From: Laspinema palackyanum D2c
GTDB lineage: Bacteria > Cyanobacteriota > Cyanobacteriia > Cyanobacteriales > Laspinemataceae
NCBI RefSeq assembly: GCF_025370875.1
Contig: NZ_JAMXFD010000007.1
Coordinates: 53,841-117,840, forward strand
Length of the DNA stretch: 64,000 bases
Reading direction: 5' to 3'
Shown: in pieces, positions 63,791 to 64,000 of the stretch
Position numbering within the stretch: the stretch's first letter is position 1
Layout of the letters: each line of letters begins with the position of its first letter
Program-made: the position numbers and the translations under genes
The notes under the pieces: model-generated
The model's database searches: none
The model's input: the letters and a program-made list of their open reading frames with translations, nothing else
Told to the model about the DNA's origin: nothing

Positions 63791-63792
63791 AG

Positions 63793-64000
63793 ATTTCTGA
63801 ACCCCCGACAAAAGAGCAAGAAACCGGGTTTCTGCGACAATTGTTGCAAATTGACCTAAATTTTAGGAAAGAAACCCGGTTTCTGAACCCCCGCCGACCA
63901 AGAAACCGGGTTTCTGCGACAATTGTTGCAAATTGACCTAAATTGAGGAAAGAAACCCGGTTTCTGAACCCCTGCCAAAGACCAAGAAACCGGGTTTCTG
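63793..64000. repeat. Tandem REPIN-type units right of the RAYT gene (cut by the edge)
   Basis: A truncated tail (TTTCTGAACCCC, 63794-63806) begins directly after the stop codon. Two full units follow (63818-63888 and 63900-63970), and a third starts at 63983 and is cut at 64000. The loop has variants such as TTGACCTAAATTTTAGGAAA and ATTGAGGAAA in place of the perfect central palindrome seen on the left. Confidence 0.95.

Overview
The window is a chromosomal stretch from a cyanobacterium. The octamer GCGATCGC (HIP1) is scattered through genes and spacers. The gene content fits: an EGY-type site-2 protease, CCB1-like and LPA1/Rep27-like photosynthesis biogenesis factors, phytochrome-style GAF kinases, Uma2, pentapeptide-repeat and SLH proteins. 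Long intergenic spacers and many palindromic repeats suggest a filamentous Oscillatoriales-type genome; that genus-level guess is inference. No rRNA, tRNA, CRISPR array or phage was seen.

Layout. 0-6.2 kb: SLH/beta-helix surface protein (cut by the left edge), LPA1-like protein with an overlapping micro-ORF, site-2 protease, PIN protein, methyltransferase. 6.6-14.5 kb: two very large hybrid histidine kinases on the minus strand; the second has a GAF domain carrying both cysteines expected of a DXCF cyanobacteriochrome. 15.3-18.9 kb: glycosyltransferase, FmdB-like protein, HpnP-like B12/radical SAM enzyme. 18.4-23.4 kb: a 3.8 kb island bounded by 0.59 kb direct repeats, carrying glutathionyl-hydroquinone reductase, an extradiol-type dioxygenase, DoxX, a 59-residue CDGSH protein and a MarR regulator, with a shared operator-like motif. 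It has split an ancestral radical SAM / tspO gene pair. 24-36.5 kb: PQQ-type propeller lipoprotein, DegQ/HhoA-like protease, Uma2, ABC exporter pair, ADP-ribosylglycohydrolase, ergothioneine genes egtC-egtB-egtD, membrane dual-specificity phosphatase.

36.7-46.8 kb: two secreted proteins built from the same Cys-containing repeat domain, a TolB-like lipoprotein, a GGCT-fold protein, an MBL-fold protein, a pentapeptide-repeat protein and a redoxin. 46.9-55 kb: a near-consensus promoter with a candidate structured RNA, glgX, CCB1-like protein, DUF3155-like protein, a CSK/Hik2-like kinase and a ZIP-like membrane protein. 55.5-64 kb: SbcC-like ATPase, free HPt protein, multi-GAF kinase, then a REP-associated tyrosine transposase (RAYT) embedded in tandem copies of a REPIN-type repeat, which runs off the right edge.

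The most notable features are the direct-repeat-flanked quinone/aromatic detoxification island, the RAYT with its repeats, the candidate blue/green-type cyanobacteriochrome kinase, and the promoter plus rod-like RNA upstream of glgX. Functional calls rest on motif recognition only; no search was run.
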